This document shows positions 1 to 8,945 of a stretch of 64,000 nucleotides of DNA, piece by piece. The notes under the pieces are model-generated. The model had not been told where the DNA came from. It searched no databases and worked only from the letters and a program-made list of their open reading frames with translations. Numbering within the stretch: the stretch's first letter is position 1; every line of letters starts with the position of its first letter. This stretch comes from an uncultured Bacillaceae bacterium (GTDB lineage: Bacteria; Bacillota; Bacilli; Bacillales; Bacillaceae_L): assembly GCA_947497585.1 (NCBI GenBank), contig CANMHG010000005.1, positions 1-64,000 of the forward strand, given 5' to 3'. Position numbers and translations under genes: made by a program.

Positions 1-552
1 GATTTATGTGACCTCATTTTGGCTATTTTGCTGTATCGAGGGCTCATAAACTTATTTATGTCACCTCATCTTGATTGCTCTATTGAGGGCTCATAAACTG
101 ATTTATGTGACCTCATCTTGGCTATTTTGCTGGTATCGAGGGCTCATAAACTGATTTATGTCACCTCATCTTGATTGCTCTATTGAGGGCTCATAAACTG
201 ATTTATGTGACCTCATCCTGGCTATTTTGCTGTTTCGAGGGCTCATAAACTGATTTATGTGACCTCATCTTGATTGTTTTGCTCTTTTGAGGGCTCATAA
301 ACTTATTTATGTCACCTCATCTTGATTGTTTTGCTCTATTGAGGGTTCATAAACTGATTTATGTCACCTCATCTTGGCTGTTTTGCTCTATTGAGGGTTC
401 ATAAACTGATTTATGTCACCTCATCTTGATTGTTTTGCTCTATTGAGGGCTCATAAACTGATTTATGTGACCTCATCCTGGCTATTTTGCTGTTTCGAGG
501 GCTCATAAACTGATTTATGCCACCTCATCTTGATTGTCTTGCTCTATTGAGG
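1..552. repeat. Tandem array 1, 52-bp units, open at left edge
   Basis: Units begin with GAGGGCTCATAAAC at 38, 85, 138, 185, 237, 289, 341, 393, 445 and 497, with a decayed start at 549. Steps are 47, 53, 47 and then 52 bp seven times. Each unit holds an imperfect hairpin: a 13-nt left arm (GAGGGCTCATAAA), loop CTGA, and right arm TTTATGTGACCTC, pairing at 11 of 13 positions; a roughly 22-nt linker follows. Two linker types occur, one with GGCTATTTTGCTG and one with GATTGTTTTGCTC; the 47-bp units lack 5 nt of the second. The array runs past the left edge, so its full size is unknown. There is no coding potential. Confidence 0.95.
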
Positions 553-580
553 CGTTATAAACCGGTATTATATACATACC

Positions 581-615
581 AAAAAATAAAAGGCCTTCCA
601 CAATAGGAAAGGCCT
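581..615 (-). terminator. Intrinsic terminator after the 39-aa gene
   Basis: AGGCCTTCC and GGAAAGGCCT pair around the loop ACAATA. Read on the minus strand the hairpin is followed by TTTATTTTTT. It lies 12 bp downstream of the small minus-strand gene ending at 628. Confidence 0.8.
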
Positions 616-627
616 CGCCACAAAAAT

Positions 628-747
628 CTAAAATTCTTTTCTATCTTTACTCATTTTTTCTACTTCTATTTCCGCATATGAGACAAAGTCTCTTTTTAAA
701 GAATTCTCTTTTTCACTCTTTTTATCCTTATCCTTCTCTTTAGCCAT
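628..747 (-). CDS. Small charged hypothetical protein, 39 aa
   Basis: An ATG at 747 is preceded by GGTGGTG at a suitable distance and opens a 39-codon frame ending in TAG, just before an intrinsic terminator. The product begins MAKEKDKDKKSEKENS, is rich in Lys and Glu, and has no Cys, signal peptide or membrane segment. It resembles the small soluble proteins common in spore formers, but I recognise no family. A ribosome site, complete frame and own terminator support it as a real gene; function unknown. Confidence 0.6.
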   Translation of the reverse strand: MAKEKDKDKKSEKENSLKRDFVSYAEIEVEKMSKDRKEF

Positions 748-816
748 TGAACACACCACCCATATAAGTGAGATATCCATTAGTATAAATTGAAGGATAT
801 TTAATTATGTATGAGA

Positions 817-1647
817 TTATTTTTCGATAGGGTTTTCTGAATATGATATCCAGTCACTCCAACTACCACTATAAAGCTTTACATTGTCAAAGCCTGCTTC
901 TGATAGAGCAACGATATTCGGACAAGCGGTAATCCCCGATCCACAATAAACAATAATTTCATCATCTTCTCCAACGATAGTAGTAAAACGACTCGTTTGT
1001 TCCTTAGACTTCTTCCATTTTCCTAGTTCATTCAATCCATCCTTCCAGAATGAATTTACTGCACCAGGAATATGTCCAGCTACTTTATCGATAGGCTCTT
1101 CGATTCCTAAATATCTGTTCTTTTCACGAGAATCAATGAGAATGGCAGATTTTGTTTCAATTGCTTTTTTAACAGCATCCACATCAACAACCATGTTACT
1201 TCTAACTTCTGGCTTAAAGTTACTTCTAGTAAACGTTGGTACATCACTGTTCACTGGATAGCCCTTCTCTTTCCAGCTAGAGTAACCACCATCTAATATA
1301 TAAACATTTCTATGACCTAAATAGGATAGAAGCCACCAAAGCCTGGAAGCGAATGCCCCACCTTGGTCATCGTAGGCAACTACTGTCACAGACTCATCAA
1401 TTCCTGTTGCCGATAGTTTATCGACAAGATCTTCTATAGAAGGTAAAGGATGTCTGCCACCATGTTTTATGACTGGTCCTGATAAATCCTTTTCTAAATC
1501 ATAGAAGATAGACCCTTCTATATGTTCCTTCATATACTCATTCAAACCTAAAGACGCGTTTCCTAATTGAAAACGGCAATCAATAATACGTATATCTGAG
1601 TCATTCATTCTTGAAAACAGCCAATCTGCATCAATAATATGCTTCAA
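817..1647 (-). CDS. Sulfurtransferase with two rhodanese domains (SseA-like)
   Basis: The 276-aa protein has the double-rhodanese layout of thiosulfate and 3-mercaptopyruvate sulfurtransferases. The N-terminal inactive domain covers about residues 5-130; the catalytic domain covers about 155-270 with the active-site loop CGSGITA and nucleophile Cys235. The CGSG(I/V)T loop is more typical of mercaptopyruvate sulfurtransferase than of thiosulfate rhodanese, so 3-mercaptopyruvate is the likelier sulfur donor. The start is TTG at 1647, placed by GGGGGAT a few bases upstream. No signal peptide, so cytoplasmic. It reads in the same direction as ypbS and dynA upstream, with 23 bp to the neighbouring frame. 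Confidence 0.88.
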   Translation of the reverse strand: MKHIIDADWLFSRMNDSDIRIIDCRFQLGNASLGLNEYMKEHIEGSIFYDLEKDLSGPVIKHGGRHPLPSIEDLVDKLSATGIDESVTVVAYDDQGGAFASRLWWLLSYLGHRNVYILDGGYSSWKEKGYPVNSDVPTFTRSNFKPEVRSNMVVDVDAVKKAIETKSAILIDSREKNRYLGIEEPIDKVAGHIPGAVNSFWKDGLNELGKWKKSKEQTSRFTTIVGEDDEIIVYCGSGITACPNIVALSEAGFDNVKLYSGSWSDWISYSENPIEK

Positions 1648-1670
1648 ACGATATCCCCCATTGTATTGAT

Positions 1671-1931
1671 TTATTTTCTCTCCACAAACTCACGTACCAT
1701 ATCCTCAGTTACAAGCTTGCGATTTGGAGCAATTCCTTGTTTGGCTAATTCGTTTATTTTACTTGTAACAGCATTAATATTGTCTACTGAAAAAGGTTTT
1801 TCTTCTTTACATAAGGTAACAGCTTCTGCTATGTAGAATTCACGCATTTGTTCTAACTGTAAAAATCTCTTCACGATTTCATGTTGTTTTTTTGAATGCT
1901 TAGATATTGCTTCATGTACATTTCCAGTCAT
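1671..1931 (-). CDS. ypbS: YpbS-like DUF2533 protein
   Basis: An 86-aa helical protein matching in size and position the DUF2533 protein YpbS, which lies beside the dynamin gene in B. subtilis. I chose ATG 1931 rather than the longer frame because TTGGAGGATAATT lies directly before it. There are no membrane segments or catalytic motifs; the sequence is amphipathic and Lys/Glu rich. It is 13 bp from the cysteine-containing gene upstream and probably co-transcribed with dynA. No biochemical role is known to me for this family; the name rests on family resemblance and synteny. Confidence 0.72.
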   Translation of the reverse strand: MTGNVHEAISKHSKKQHEIVKRFLQLEQMREFYIAEAVTLCKEEKPFSVDNINAVTSKINELAKQGIAPNRKLVTEDMVREFVERK

Positions 1932-1944
1932 AATTATCCTCCAA

Positions 1945-2136
1945 TTAGTCCTTTTCAAGACCCTGTTTCTTTATCAATTTTATAATATTTTCTTTTGGCT
2001 CCCAACAATTAAAGACATAGTCTGTTTTTGTTTCATAACCTAGTCTACTACAAAAATAAACCATTCCTTTATCTTTTCTAGTTGGCACAAAATTTACACA
2101 CGTTGCACATGCATGATATTGATTCTTTTTTGACAT
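1945..2136 (-). CDS. Small cysteine-containing hypothetical protein
   Basis: A 63-aa protein starting at ATG 2136 behind GGAGTG. It contains CATC near the N-terminus, a later FCS and an NCW, four cysteines that could form a zinc site of the C-x2-C...C...C kind. Basic, soluble, no signal peptide. It lies between the nucleotidyltransferase gene (5 bp away) and ypbS in a tight minus-strand run, suggesting one transcript. I do not recognise a named family; zinc binding is inferred from the cysteine spacing only. Confidence 0.6.
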   Translation of the reverse strand: MSKKNQYHACATCVNFVPTRKDKGMVYFCSRLGYETKTDYVFNCWEPKENIIKLIKKQGLEKD

Positions 2137-2141
2137 GATAG

Positions 2142-2897
2142 TTACACTCCAAGTAGCTTCCATAGTATTTGGTTTAGTGGTTCCTCATCAACCTTTTGGT
2201 CTGGTAGATCTTTTACTATGTGTCGAAGCTCCTCTAGCTCAGTTTGCATATAATTTAGAAGACTTTCAATAATTGCTGAGGCTAGAAATTTGTTGTTTCG
2301 CTTAGCATCCAATAACTCTTGAAAATATGTCTGCTTGTCTATTGGTTGTTGGTTTATTAAATCAGCCATTTTGATTGGAGGCAACTGTTTTTTCTGAACG
2401 ATAAACGATACAGCTAGAAATGCTCTAGCAGCTTGAAATAAGGTCTTAACGAGCGCTGTACCCTGTAGCTTGTTTTCAAGTATTTTCATTGTGTTGGTAT
2501 TTGCCATATTTAAATAATGAAACGACATTCTTTTGAGTGAAAACCACTTAATTACTAGTTCTCTAAGTTCTTCAATTATGTCTTTATTTTCTCTATACAC
2601 AATCGGAGAATGTAGCATCTCATACAATGTCGGGTTTGACTTACGAAATAAGTCTAATGCTTTTTTTAAATCCCAGCCATGCAATTCAAGAGAATCACCG
2701 CTCAACTCTTCAATAACATCACATTTAGGTGTTAACCTTAAGTAGTTTTTAAGACCTCTATAATAGATAAATTTCACATCATGATCACTAAAAGAAGTTT
2801 CAGAGCCGTAAGCACGGCTCCCAGACTCACACGCATAAATAATTCTAACGTCATGGATTTCTTCAATTTCAACTAATCTATTTAGAATAGATATCAT
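2142..2897 (-). CDS. YcgL/RlaP-type nucleotidyltransferase
   Basis: A 251-aa protein with the polymerase-beta-like nucleotidyltransferase signature near the N-terminus: ESGSRAYGSETSFSDHDVKF, that is GS...(S)D-x-D with the acidic pair expected to bind metal. This matches the COG3541 family (B. subtilis YcgL, phage-type RlaP), which has been linked to RNA repair or end modification. The rest is helical and probably substrate binding. Its ATG overlaps the dynA stop in an ATGA junction, so it is translationally coupled to the dynamin. Substrate unknown; the family call is good, the RNA-repair role is inference. Confidence 0.75.
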   Translation of the reverse strand: MISILNRLVEIEEIHDVRIIYACESGSRAYGSETSFSDHDVKFIYYRGLKNYLRLTPKCDVIEELSGDSLELHGWDLKKALDLFRKSNPTLYEMLHSPIVYRENKDIIEELRELVIKWFSLKRMSFHYLNMANTNTMKILENKLQGTALVKTLFQAARAFLAVSFIVQKKQLPPIKMADLINQQPIDKQTYFQELLDAKRNNKFLASAIIESLLNYMQTELEELRHIVKDLPDQKVDEEPLNQILWKLLGV

Positions 2898-5800
2898 TTA
2901 TCGTCCTCTTCAACCATTTTTTCTAAAAGAGATACAATTTCTCTAAGTTCCTCTACATTTATGTTTTCAGATAAGGCTTGCTTTATACCATCGAAGTATT
3001 CGTTAACTTCTTTAAAGACCCTAGTCTTTAACTCTTCAACACCTTGTAAGAAATCCTCCTTATAAATGGCATTTAATGATAGTTTGTTTTCTTCAAGATA
3101 ATCCGTTACAGGTTGTTGAAGTTTCAGCTCAATCTCTTCCATAACTGCTTTCTTTTCATTTTTTTCAAAGAAAGATTTAGGATTTTTGAACATCGATAAA
3201 GCCTTTTTAAATAGTGTTAAATCAAGGTCCTGTAATGCAGTGTCAAATTCAGGTGTACTATACGTAATATCTGTTGGTTCAGAGAGCTGAATTGTATCTG
3301 TTGTTTCATGGATTTTCTTTAATAACGAGCTTTGTACTTCATGTAATACTTTAAAGATGTATTTTTCAACACGTAACGATGTTGCTCGCATTTCTTGAGC
3401 TAAGTCAAAACCTATAGATTCGATTAACTCTGTTAAACAGCCTTGGAGTACCTTTTTCAAATCTTTCGCATCTTCCCTAATGACAGCAGGATTAAATGAT
3501 TCTTTAAAGAAATCTGGATAACGTAAGAAGATTCTTTGTTTAATATAATACGTTAGCTCTTCAACTTCTTGTATGACAGAATCTTTTTCAAAATCAACCA
3601 CATGATCCGCAATCACATTTTGAATATGTGATTGTGACTGTATCGCATTATTCAGTTTAGCAGCTTTAACTTCTTGATCTTGTGTAGCTGATGAAATATA
3701 CTCCTGAATAACTTGTTTTGCCCGCTTAATGTCATTATACGCCGATACAATTGCCATTTCAGTTAACTCTTCCATGATAAAAGCCTTAAAGTCTTCTTCA
3801 AAGCCTGCAATACCTGATGAATGTAGTGCTCCATTCATTTCTGGTATTGCTTCACCCGTTTTTTCTTTTAAAGCTAACTGACTTGATAAAGAATAAAGAC
3901 GAGGTTTACGAATTCCATATCTTACAAGTTCAGATCCTACATATTCTTCAACTGTTTCTAACTCTTCACGATCGCTTGCTAAATCAGCCGCATTAATGAT
4001 AAAGAACATCTTATCCATACTGAATGTGTCTTTTACACGGCCAAGTTGAATTAAAAACTCTCGGTCAGCCTTTGAAAATGCATGGTTATAATAGGTTACA
4101 AAAAGAATGGCATCCGCATTTTTTATATAATTAAATGCTACACCTGTATGACGTGCATTAATAGAATCAGCACCCGGTGTATCCACTAGAGTAATTCCTT
4201 GTCTAGTAAGTTCGCAATCGTAATACAATTCAATCCACTCGACAAAACATGCTTTCTCTTCATTTGCTACATAATCCTTGAAACCTTCCACATCAATCGT
4301 TACAATTTCACCAAGATAAATAGACAAATCGGAGTACCCTCTTGTTACTGCCTGTAAAAATGCAAGGTGTGGCTTTTCTTTAGCATCAACCGTCTTGTTG
4401 CTTAGTTTAGATTTTATTATGTTTAACGCATCATTAAGTGACGTAACATTTTCTCCTAGAACCTGTAACGAATGCTTAAGGTCTTGAAGTAACTGTTGTT
4501 CAGACTTAATTTTCACTATGACTGTACCATGCTTATTCTCATCAGTTGGCGGAACGACTTTATTAATAGTAGCTGTTGTTGGATTTGGCGAAACAGGTAA
4601 AACATATTCACCCATTAAGGCATTGGCAAACGATGATTTACCTGCACTAAATGCACCAAACAAGGCAACAGTAAAATGTCTATCTTTTAATCTCTTAGCC
4701 TTTTCTCCCATATCTGATGCGATTGAAGATAGGCCGGTTATTGAATGTATTTTATCTTTTGCATCTAGCAGGTTACTTACAGTATTCATCACTCGTGCAT
4801 GGCCATCTATTTTCCGTTTATCTTCTACTTTTTCTGATTTCCACTCGCCTTTTTGACTATCGTCTTTTTGATTAGAGAGAGTAATTTCATCTGTTGATGA
4901 GATTATTACCTTTTCTGTAACTAGTTGTTCTACCACGTTTAGGACATCAGTGTTTTCAACTGGAGATTCTCCATCAATTAAATCATTGAGTTGATCTTCT
5001 TTTTGACAAAGCTCCGTCTTCAATTGTTGAAGATTAGCAAAGGCAGTTACATAGCCTTGTAGCTTATCAATTTCTACCTGTACCTTTTCAGTTTCTAGCT
5101 TTGTTCTCTCCTTCAATTCGTTTGAAATTTTTCTAAAAAGCTCCATCGCCATGCTGCGATAGCGTTTTTTTACTTCGTTCGCAACATCCCCTGTATAGGT
5201 TAAGATATAGTCACCGGTTAATCCGGCTCCTGGCTTTACAACCGAAGCAAGCAATTCTTTTTCAAAGTGAACGGTTAAATTCTGAATATCACCAATCAAG
5301 TGAGTCAATTCATGTTGCTTTAAGAACTTAGTAGCAAACTCTTTGATATGCCATTCTAACTGTGAAGAAGCCTTCTCTTTAAAGTCCTCATAAAAAAGAT
5401 TTAAACGGTCATTTCTTTCTTTTTCTGTTTTGGCTTTTGAGAAAAACATTCCAACTTTAAAATCACTTTGGCATGATTCAATATAGTTTTTGGCTAAATC
5501 TCTCGTTCCAAATGGCATTAAGTAAGCATTATCTAATATTGTGTCTAACTGTGAAAGGAAGTCTTCTTCAACTCTAGTTACCTCAAGTTTTCCACGTTCT
5601 AGCTTTTCCTTCAATAAGTTAAGGTCCTGTTCAAGTTGGTCTCGATCAGAGTCACTAAGATCCTTCAATTGAGAGAGATAGGCTTCCTTTTTTGAAGCTT
5701 GTGTTTCCTCAAGGAAATATAGGTGTTCTTTAATTAACTGTCCAGCAGACTTAGTTATACTTGAAAGTAAAAGTTCTTCTTTTTGTTGTAGCTTTGTAGC

Positions 5801-6580
5801 AATTAAGTTTTTAAGTTGTGGTAATTGGTTATTCACATTTTCCTGATCACGGAGAGATGTGTAATATATATCCTGTGGCTCAACATTCCAATCTAAAAAC
5901 GCTTGTTTTACCCCTTGCTTAAATAAAGAGAAATCCAACTCGATGTCTCTATGTTTGTCAATTTGATTTATAACTAAATAAACCTCTTTGTTTCGTTCAG
6001 TAAGCTCCCTTGTAAATAAAAAATTGAGCTCTGATTGAACGTGATTATAGTCCATAACATAAAATAACAGATCTGCAAGGTGAAGCGCAGATTCTGTTGA
6101 TACTCGGTGGGCATCATCAGTCGAGTCAATGCCGGGTGTGTCCATCACTGTAACACCACTTGGTAACTTGCTATTTTCATGGCTAATTTCAATTGAGTTT
6201 ACAGTGTCACCATCTTTGCAATATGATTTAATCACCTCATAATCGTAAGGTGCGGGATACTCGATTATTTCACCCTGTTTATAATACACACGAGCATATT
6301 CTTTTCCGGACTTTACTTTTACTAAATTGGCACTAGTTGGAATTGGACTTGCAGGCAATAATTTTTCACCAATTAATTCATTGATCATACTTGATTTGCC
6401 TGCAGAGAAATGACCACAAAAGCCAATCATATATTCTGAGTCATGTAATTTTTTTATTAACTGTAGTACTTTGGTTGCATTTTCTTCATCTTTTGCATTC
6501 ATCATATGCTTGTGGAGTTCAACAAGTCTTGTTAACAGTTGCTCCTGAGTTAGCTTACTACTATTTTCTGTCTGTACCAT
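2894..6580 (-). CDS. dynA: Double dynamin-like GTPase DynA
   Basis: At 1228 aa this is the fused two-dynamin architecture of B. subtilis DynA (YpbR, 1193 aa). Module 1 has the P-loop GHFSAGKSS at residues 56-64 and G3 motif DTPGIDS near 147; module 2 has GAFSAGKSS near 640 and DTPGADS near 797. Long helical stalk segments with coiled-coil character follow each GTPase domain. DynA tethers and fuses membranes, supports repair after membrane damage and contributes to phage tolerance. No transmembrane segment is evident; membrane contact is through the paddle regions. AGGGGAC precedes ATG 6580. It starts a minus-strand run with the nucleotidyltransferase, cysteine protein and ypbS. Confidence 0.95.
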   Translation of the reverse strand: MVQTENSSKLTQEQLLTRLVELHKHMMNAKDEENATKVLQLIKKLHDSEYMIGFCGHFSAGKSSMINELIGEKLLPASPIPTSANLVKVKSGKEYARVYYKQGEIIEYPAPYDYEVIKSYCKDGDTVNSIEISHENSKLPSGVTVMDTPGIDSTDDAHRVSTESALHLADLLFYVMDYNHVQSELNFLFTRELTERNKEVYLVINQIDKHRDIELDFSLFKQGVKQAFLDWNVEPQDIYYTSLRDQENVNNQLPQLKNLIATKLQQKEELLLSSITKSAGQLIKEHLYFLEETQASKKEAYLSQLKDLSDSDRDQLEQDLNLLKEKLERGKLEVTRVEEDFLSQLDTILDNAYLMPFGTRDLAKNYIESCQSDFKVGMFFSKAKTEKERNDRLNLFYEDFKEKASSQLEWHIKEFATKFLKQHELTHLIGDIQNLTVHFEKELLASVVKPGAGLTGDYILTYTGDVANEVKKRYRSMAMELFRKISNELKERTKLETEKVQVEIDKLQGYVTAFANLQQLKTELCQKEDQLNDLIDGESPVENTDVLNVVEQLVTEKVIISSTDEITLSNQKDDSQKGEWKSEKVEDKRKIDGHARVMNTVSNLLDAKDKIHSITGLSSIASDMGEKAKRLKDRHFTVALFGAFSAGKSSFANALMGEYVLPVSPNPTTATINKVVPPTDENKHGTVIVKIKSEQQLLQDLKHSLQVLGENVTSLNDALNIIKSKLSNKTVDAKEKPHLAFLQAVTRGYSDLSIYLGEIVTIDVEGFKDYVANEEKACFVEWIELYYDCELTRQGITLVDTPGADSINARHTGVAFNYIKNADAILFVTYYNHAFSKADREFLIQLGRVKDTFSMDKMFFIINAADLASDREELETVEEYVGSELVRYGIRKPRLYSLSSQLALKEKTGEAIPEMNGALHSSGIAGFEEDFKAFIMEELTEMAIVSAYNDIKRAKQVIQEYISSATQDQEVKAAKLNNAIQSQSHIQNVIADHVVDFEKDSVIQEVEELTYYIKQRIFLRYPDFFKESFNPAVIREDAKDLKKVLQGCLTELIESIGFDLAQEMRATSLRVEKYIFKVLHEVQSSLLKKIHETTDTIQLSEPTDITYSTPEFDTALQDLDLTLFKKALSMFKNPKSFFEKNEKKAVMEEIELKLQQPVTDYLEENKLSLNAIYKEDFLQGVEELKTRVFKEVNEYFDGIKQALSENINVEELREIVSLLEKMVEEDDK

Positions 6581-6744
6581 CTGTATTTAACGTCCCCTTA
6601 TATCAACCTATTTTTCTTATTTGTATTTTACTCTATTCTTACGCTTTTTTGAATTACTATGTTCATAAAAGAATGGGTTAGTTATATATAAGGGTGTTAT
6701 TCGCTAGAATCCACTCGCTTTTTATGGGTTAGTTAGGTACTTGT

Positions 6745-6872
6745 ACCGTTCCTTTCCGCTGCAGGCACTTGCTTTCCGCGGGGAGTGATGCGAGCCTCCT
6801 CGGCTTTGCCTGCGGGGTCTCGCACTTCCCTCTTCGTCCCGCAGGAGTCAAGTGCCTTCCGCTACAATCCAC
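6745..6872. repeat. Dispersed hairpin repeat, copy 1
   Basis: This is copy 1 of four (others at 18923, 26255 and 51288). It runs from ACCGTTCC to CTACAATCCAC. The left arm GGCACTTGCTTTCCGCGGGG pairs imperfectly with the right arm CCCGCAGGAGTCAAGTGCC, with a GCGAGCC / GGTCTCGC inner pairing, giving a long hairpin. The GC content is far above the flanks. The short reading frames inside are artefacts. Similar elements are widespread in Bacillaceae genomes from memory; no transposase is present. Confidence 0.9.
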
Positions 6873-6902
6873 TATTAACCTCTATCATGGAAAAAGGACA
6901 AA

Positions 6903-6928
6903 TAAAAAACCAGGCTCGATTACCTGGT
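6903..6928 (-). terminator. Intrinsic terminator of the 53-aa membrane protein gene
   Basis: ACCAGG and CCTGGT pair around an 8-nt loop that contains the gene's TAA stop. On the minus strand the hairpin is followed by TTTTTTATT. Stop codon and terminator therefore overlap. Confidence 0.75.
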
Positions 6929-7081
6929 CGCGTGGATTGAAGCATATTTTGTTTTATTCAATGTAACTCGCGATGGATTAACTAGTGGCTTCTTTACATG
7001 TCCTAAGCTTACTTTTCTTAAAACATAAACCATAAGAAGTGAATACACGATAACCGTACTAATAATAAACAATAGAAGCAT
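6920..7081 (-). CDS. Small single-pass membrane protein, 53 aa
   Basis: ATG 7081 with GGTTGGTGA upstream opens a 53-codon frame ending inside an intrinsic terminator. Residues 2-22 (LLLFIISTVIVYSLLMVYVL) form one hydrophobic segment followed by a basic tail rich in Lys and Arg, which predicts N-out/C-in topology by the positive-inside rule. I know no family. It stands alone between bpsB and dynA. A real but uncharacterised small membrane protein is the best reading. Confidence 0.6.
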   Translation of the reverse strand: MLLLFIISTVIVYSLLMVYVLRKVSLGHVKKPLVNPSRVTLNKTKYASIHATR

Positions 7082-7205
7082 AGAAAGTCACCAACCTTTT
7101 TTTAATACAAGCTGATAGTGATAATTATTTTCATCTAGTCTCTACTCATTAGTCTACCATCAAAGATAATCATTTTCAATTAAATATTTTGTATTTTTCT
7201 GCATT

Positions 7206-7772
7206 TCATTCTGGCTCTGGGAAGGTCTTAACAGGTACAAAACGCTTTCGGTTCGTAAACTCCTTTTTATAAGTTGTTAACTCCATTAATGCTTTTTCCT
7301 CTGCAGGAATCCTAATGGAAAGTACAGCTATATTTAGAGCAGTAAAAACAATAGCCGTAATGTAGCATTGAAATAAAAGTGGTATTGTTAAAATCTCCAG
7401 ACCAACTATAAAATAATTTGGGTGCCTTATGTATTTGTACGGTCCCTTTGATACAATTCTTGCATTCGGTAGAATAATGATTTTAGTGTTCCAATACTCT
7501 CCTAGAGATGTTAATGCCCAAATCCTAATTATTTGTGCACCGATAAATAGTGGTAAAAGAATAGGCCAAAATGGTGAAATACCTTTTATACCAAGATGAT
7601 ATTCAATAAATAAGGATATAAAGAAAAATACATGTACTGCAACAATATACTTATAATGCTCGCTTCCTACTTCGTAAGCCCCACGATTTTTCATAACCGT
7701 TTCATTCCGTTTTGCTATAAAAAGTTCAGTTACCCTTTGTAAGATCAAAAAAAGAAAAAGCAATAAAAACAT
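7206..7772 (-). CDS. bpsB: Alkylpyrone methyltransferase BpsB (ICMT family)
   Basis: A 188-aa integral membrane protein of the isoprenylcysteine carboxyl methyltransferase family, with about four or five hydrophobic segments and the ICMT motif KYIRHPNYF followed by a conserved Glu segment. In B. subtilis the equivalent gene (ypbQ, bpsB) lies just after the type III polyketide synthase gene and its product O-methylates alkylpyrones using S-adenosylmethionine. Here it is only 7 bp downstream of bpsA, so the two are surely one operon. It acts at the membrane, where its hydrophobic substrates accumulate. Confidence 0.88.
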   Translation of the reverse strand: MFLLLFLFLILQRVTELFIAKRNETVMKNRGAYEVGSEHYKYIVAVHVFFFISLFIEYHLGIKGISPFWPILLPLFIGAQIIRIWALTSLGEYWNTKIIILPNARIVSKGPYKYIRHPNYFIVGLEILTIPLLFQCYITAIVFTALNIAVLSIRIPAEEKALMELTTYKKEFTNRKRFVPVKTFPEPE

Positions 7773-7779
7773 AGTCTAT

Positions 7780-8871
7780 TTACCTCCAGTCTAAAAGTAA
7801 AAGCTCAGAGCTAAATCCTGGACCGAGTGCAGCTGCTAATCCATAGCCACCCTTTTTCACACCCTTAGAAAGCATAAACTTTTTCAATACATACATGACG
7901 GTTGCAGAAGACATATTTCCATGTTCACTTAGCACCTTATTAGATATCTCTGTCGCTCCTTCATCAATTCCTAATGCATTTTTATAAGCATCTAGAACCT
8001 TCTTTCCTCCTGGATGAGCTACGAAATGATTAATATCCTTTATTTCAAGTTCATGCCTAGATAAAAATGATGATACATTCGGGGCTAACCATGATTCTAT
8101 AATTGAAGGAATATCCTTTGAAAAAACAACGTATAATCCTTCGTTTTTCACATCCCACCCCATTACATCTTCAGAGTCTTTCAATAAAGTTGATTGAGTA
8201 TCTAATATGTACGGGACTTTCTCTATTTTTGTTAGACCAATATGATCCACGTTATCTCCGACGATACATGCACATGCAACACCATCTGCAAAAAGCGATG
8301 TTCCTATTAAGTTACTCTTTGTTAAATCATTTCTTTGGAAGGTTAAGCTACATAATTCTATTGTAAGAACAAGCACTTTGGCATCAGGGAACGCTTTACA
8401 ATATTCATATGCCCTCGATAACCCGGAAGCTCCCCCCGCACACCCTAAACCCCAGATTGGAATTCTTTTTAAATGCTGTGAAAAAGGGAGTTTATTCATA
8501 ATTCTCGCATCAATACTTGGGGTTGATATTCCCGTGCTTGATACAAAAAAGAGAGCATCTATTTCAGTATAGTCTATTGAATTAGTTAGGAAGTCTTCAT
8601 TTATTAAACATTGCTCAATGGCTTCTACACCTAAAGTTACAGCACAGTCAATATATAGATCATTCTTTTCCCGAAAACTATGGTCAACTTCAAACCAAGA
8701 AAGATCATTAACAAAGTGACGTTTTTTGATTTTGCCGTTTTCAAAAACCTGAAGAAGCCTATTTATATCTTTAAAGGAATCCTTAAATAGTTCATTCGCA
8801 AACTCTACGGTTAAATCTTGAGACAATTCGAAACGTGGAATACTTTCCCCCACTGAGATTATCTTCGGCAT
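7780..8871 (-). CDS. bpsA: Type III polyketide synthase BpsA
   Basis: A 363-aa chalcone-synthase-fold enzyme. The catalytic triad is visible: Cys144 in GLGCAGGASG, His286 in HPGGK and Asn319 in SEHGNMSSA. The family condenses long fatty acyl-CoA starters with malonyl-CoA to make alkylpyrones; B. subtilis BpsA (formerly BcsA) is the close relative. It is cytoplasmic and forms an operon with the methyltransferase BpsB. An intrinsic-terminator-like hairpin lies in the leader about 75 bp upstream of the start, which suggests attenuation control. Confidence 0.93.
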   Translation of the reverse strand: MPKIISVGESIPRFELSQDLTVEFANELFKDSFKDINRLLQVFENGKIKKRHFVNDLSWFEVDHSFREKNDLYIDCAVTLGVEAIEQCLINEDFLTNSIDYTEIDALFFVSSTGISTPSIDARIMNKLPFSQHLKRIPIWGLGCAGGASGLSRAYEYCKAFPDAKVLVLTIELCSLTFQRNDLTKSNLIGTSLFADGVACACIVGDNVDHIGLTKIEKVPYILDTQSTLLKDSEDVMGWDVKNEGLYVVFSKDIPSIIESWLAPNVSSFLSRHELEIKDINHFVAHPGGKKVLDAYKNALGIDEGATEISNKVLSEHGNMSSATVMYVLKKFMLSKGVKKGGYGLAAALGPGFSSELLLLDWR

Positions 8872-8945
8872 AATTCACCTCGAAACAATTTAGTACAGTT
8901 ATGATTTCCATTCTATTCCTGTTCTATGTAACTACATTTGAGCGC

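Noticed and set aside
1639..1836. Plus-strand frame over the sulfurtransferase and ypbS junction
   Set aside because: It is antisense to two supported genes and is a hydrophobic shadow frame without a start signal.
6769..6966. Reading frames over the dispersed hairpin repeats, here and at 18848, 26254 and 51211
   Set aside because: The frames lie inside the hairpin element, differ in reading phase from copy to copy, and have no ribosome site.
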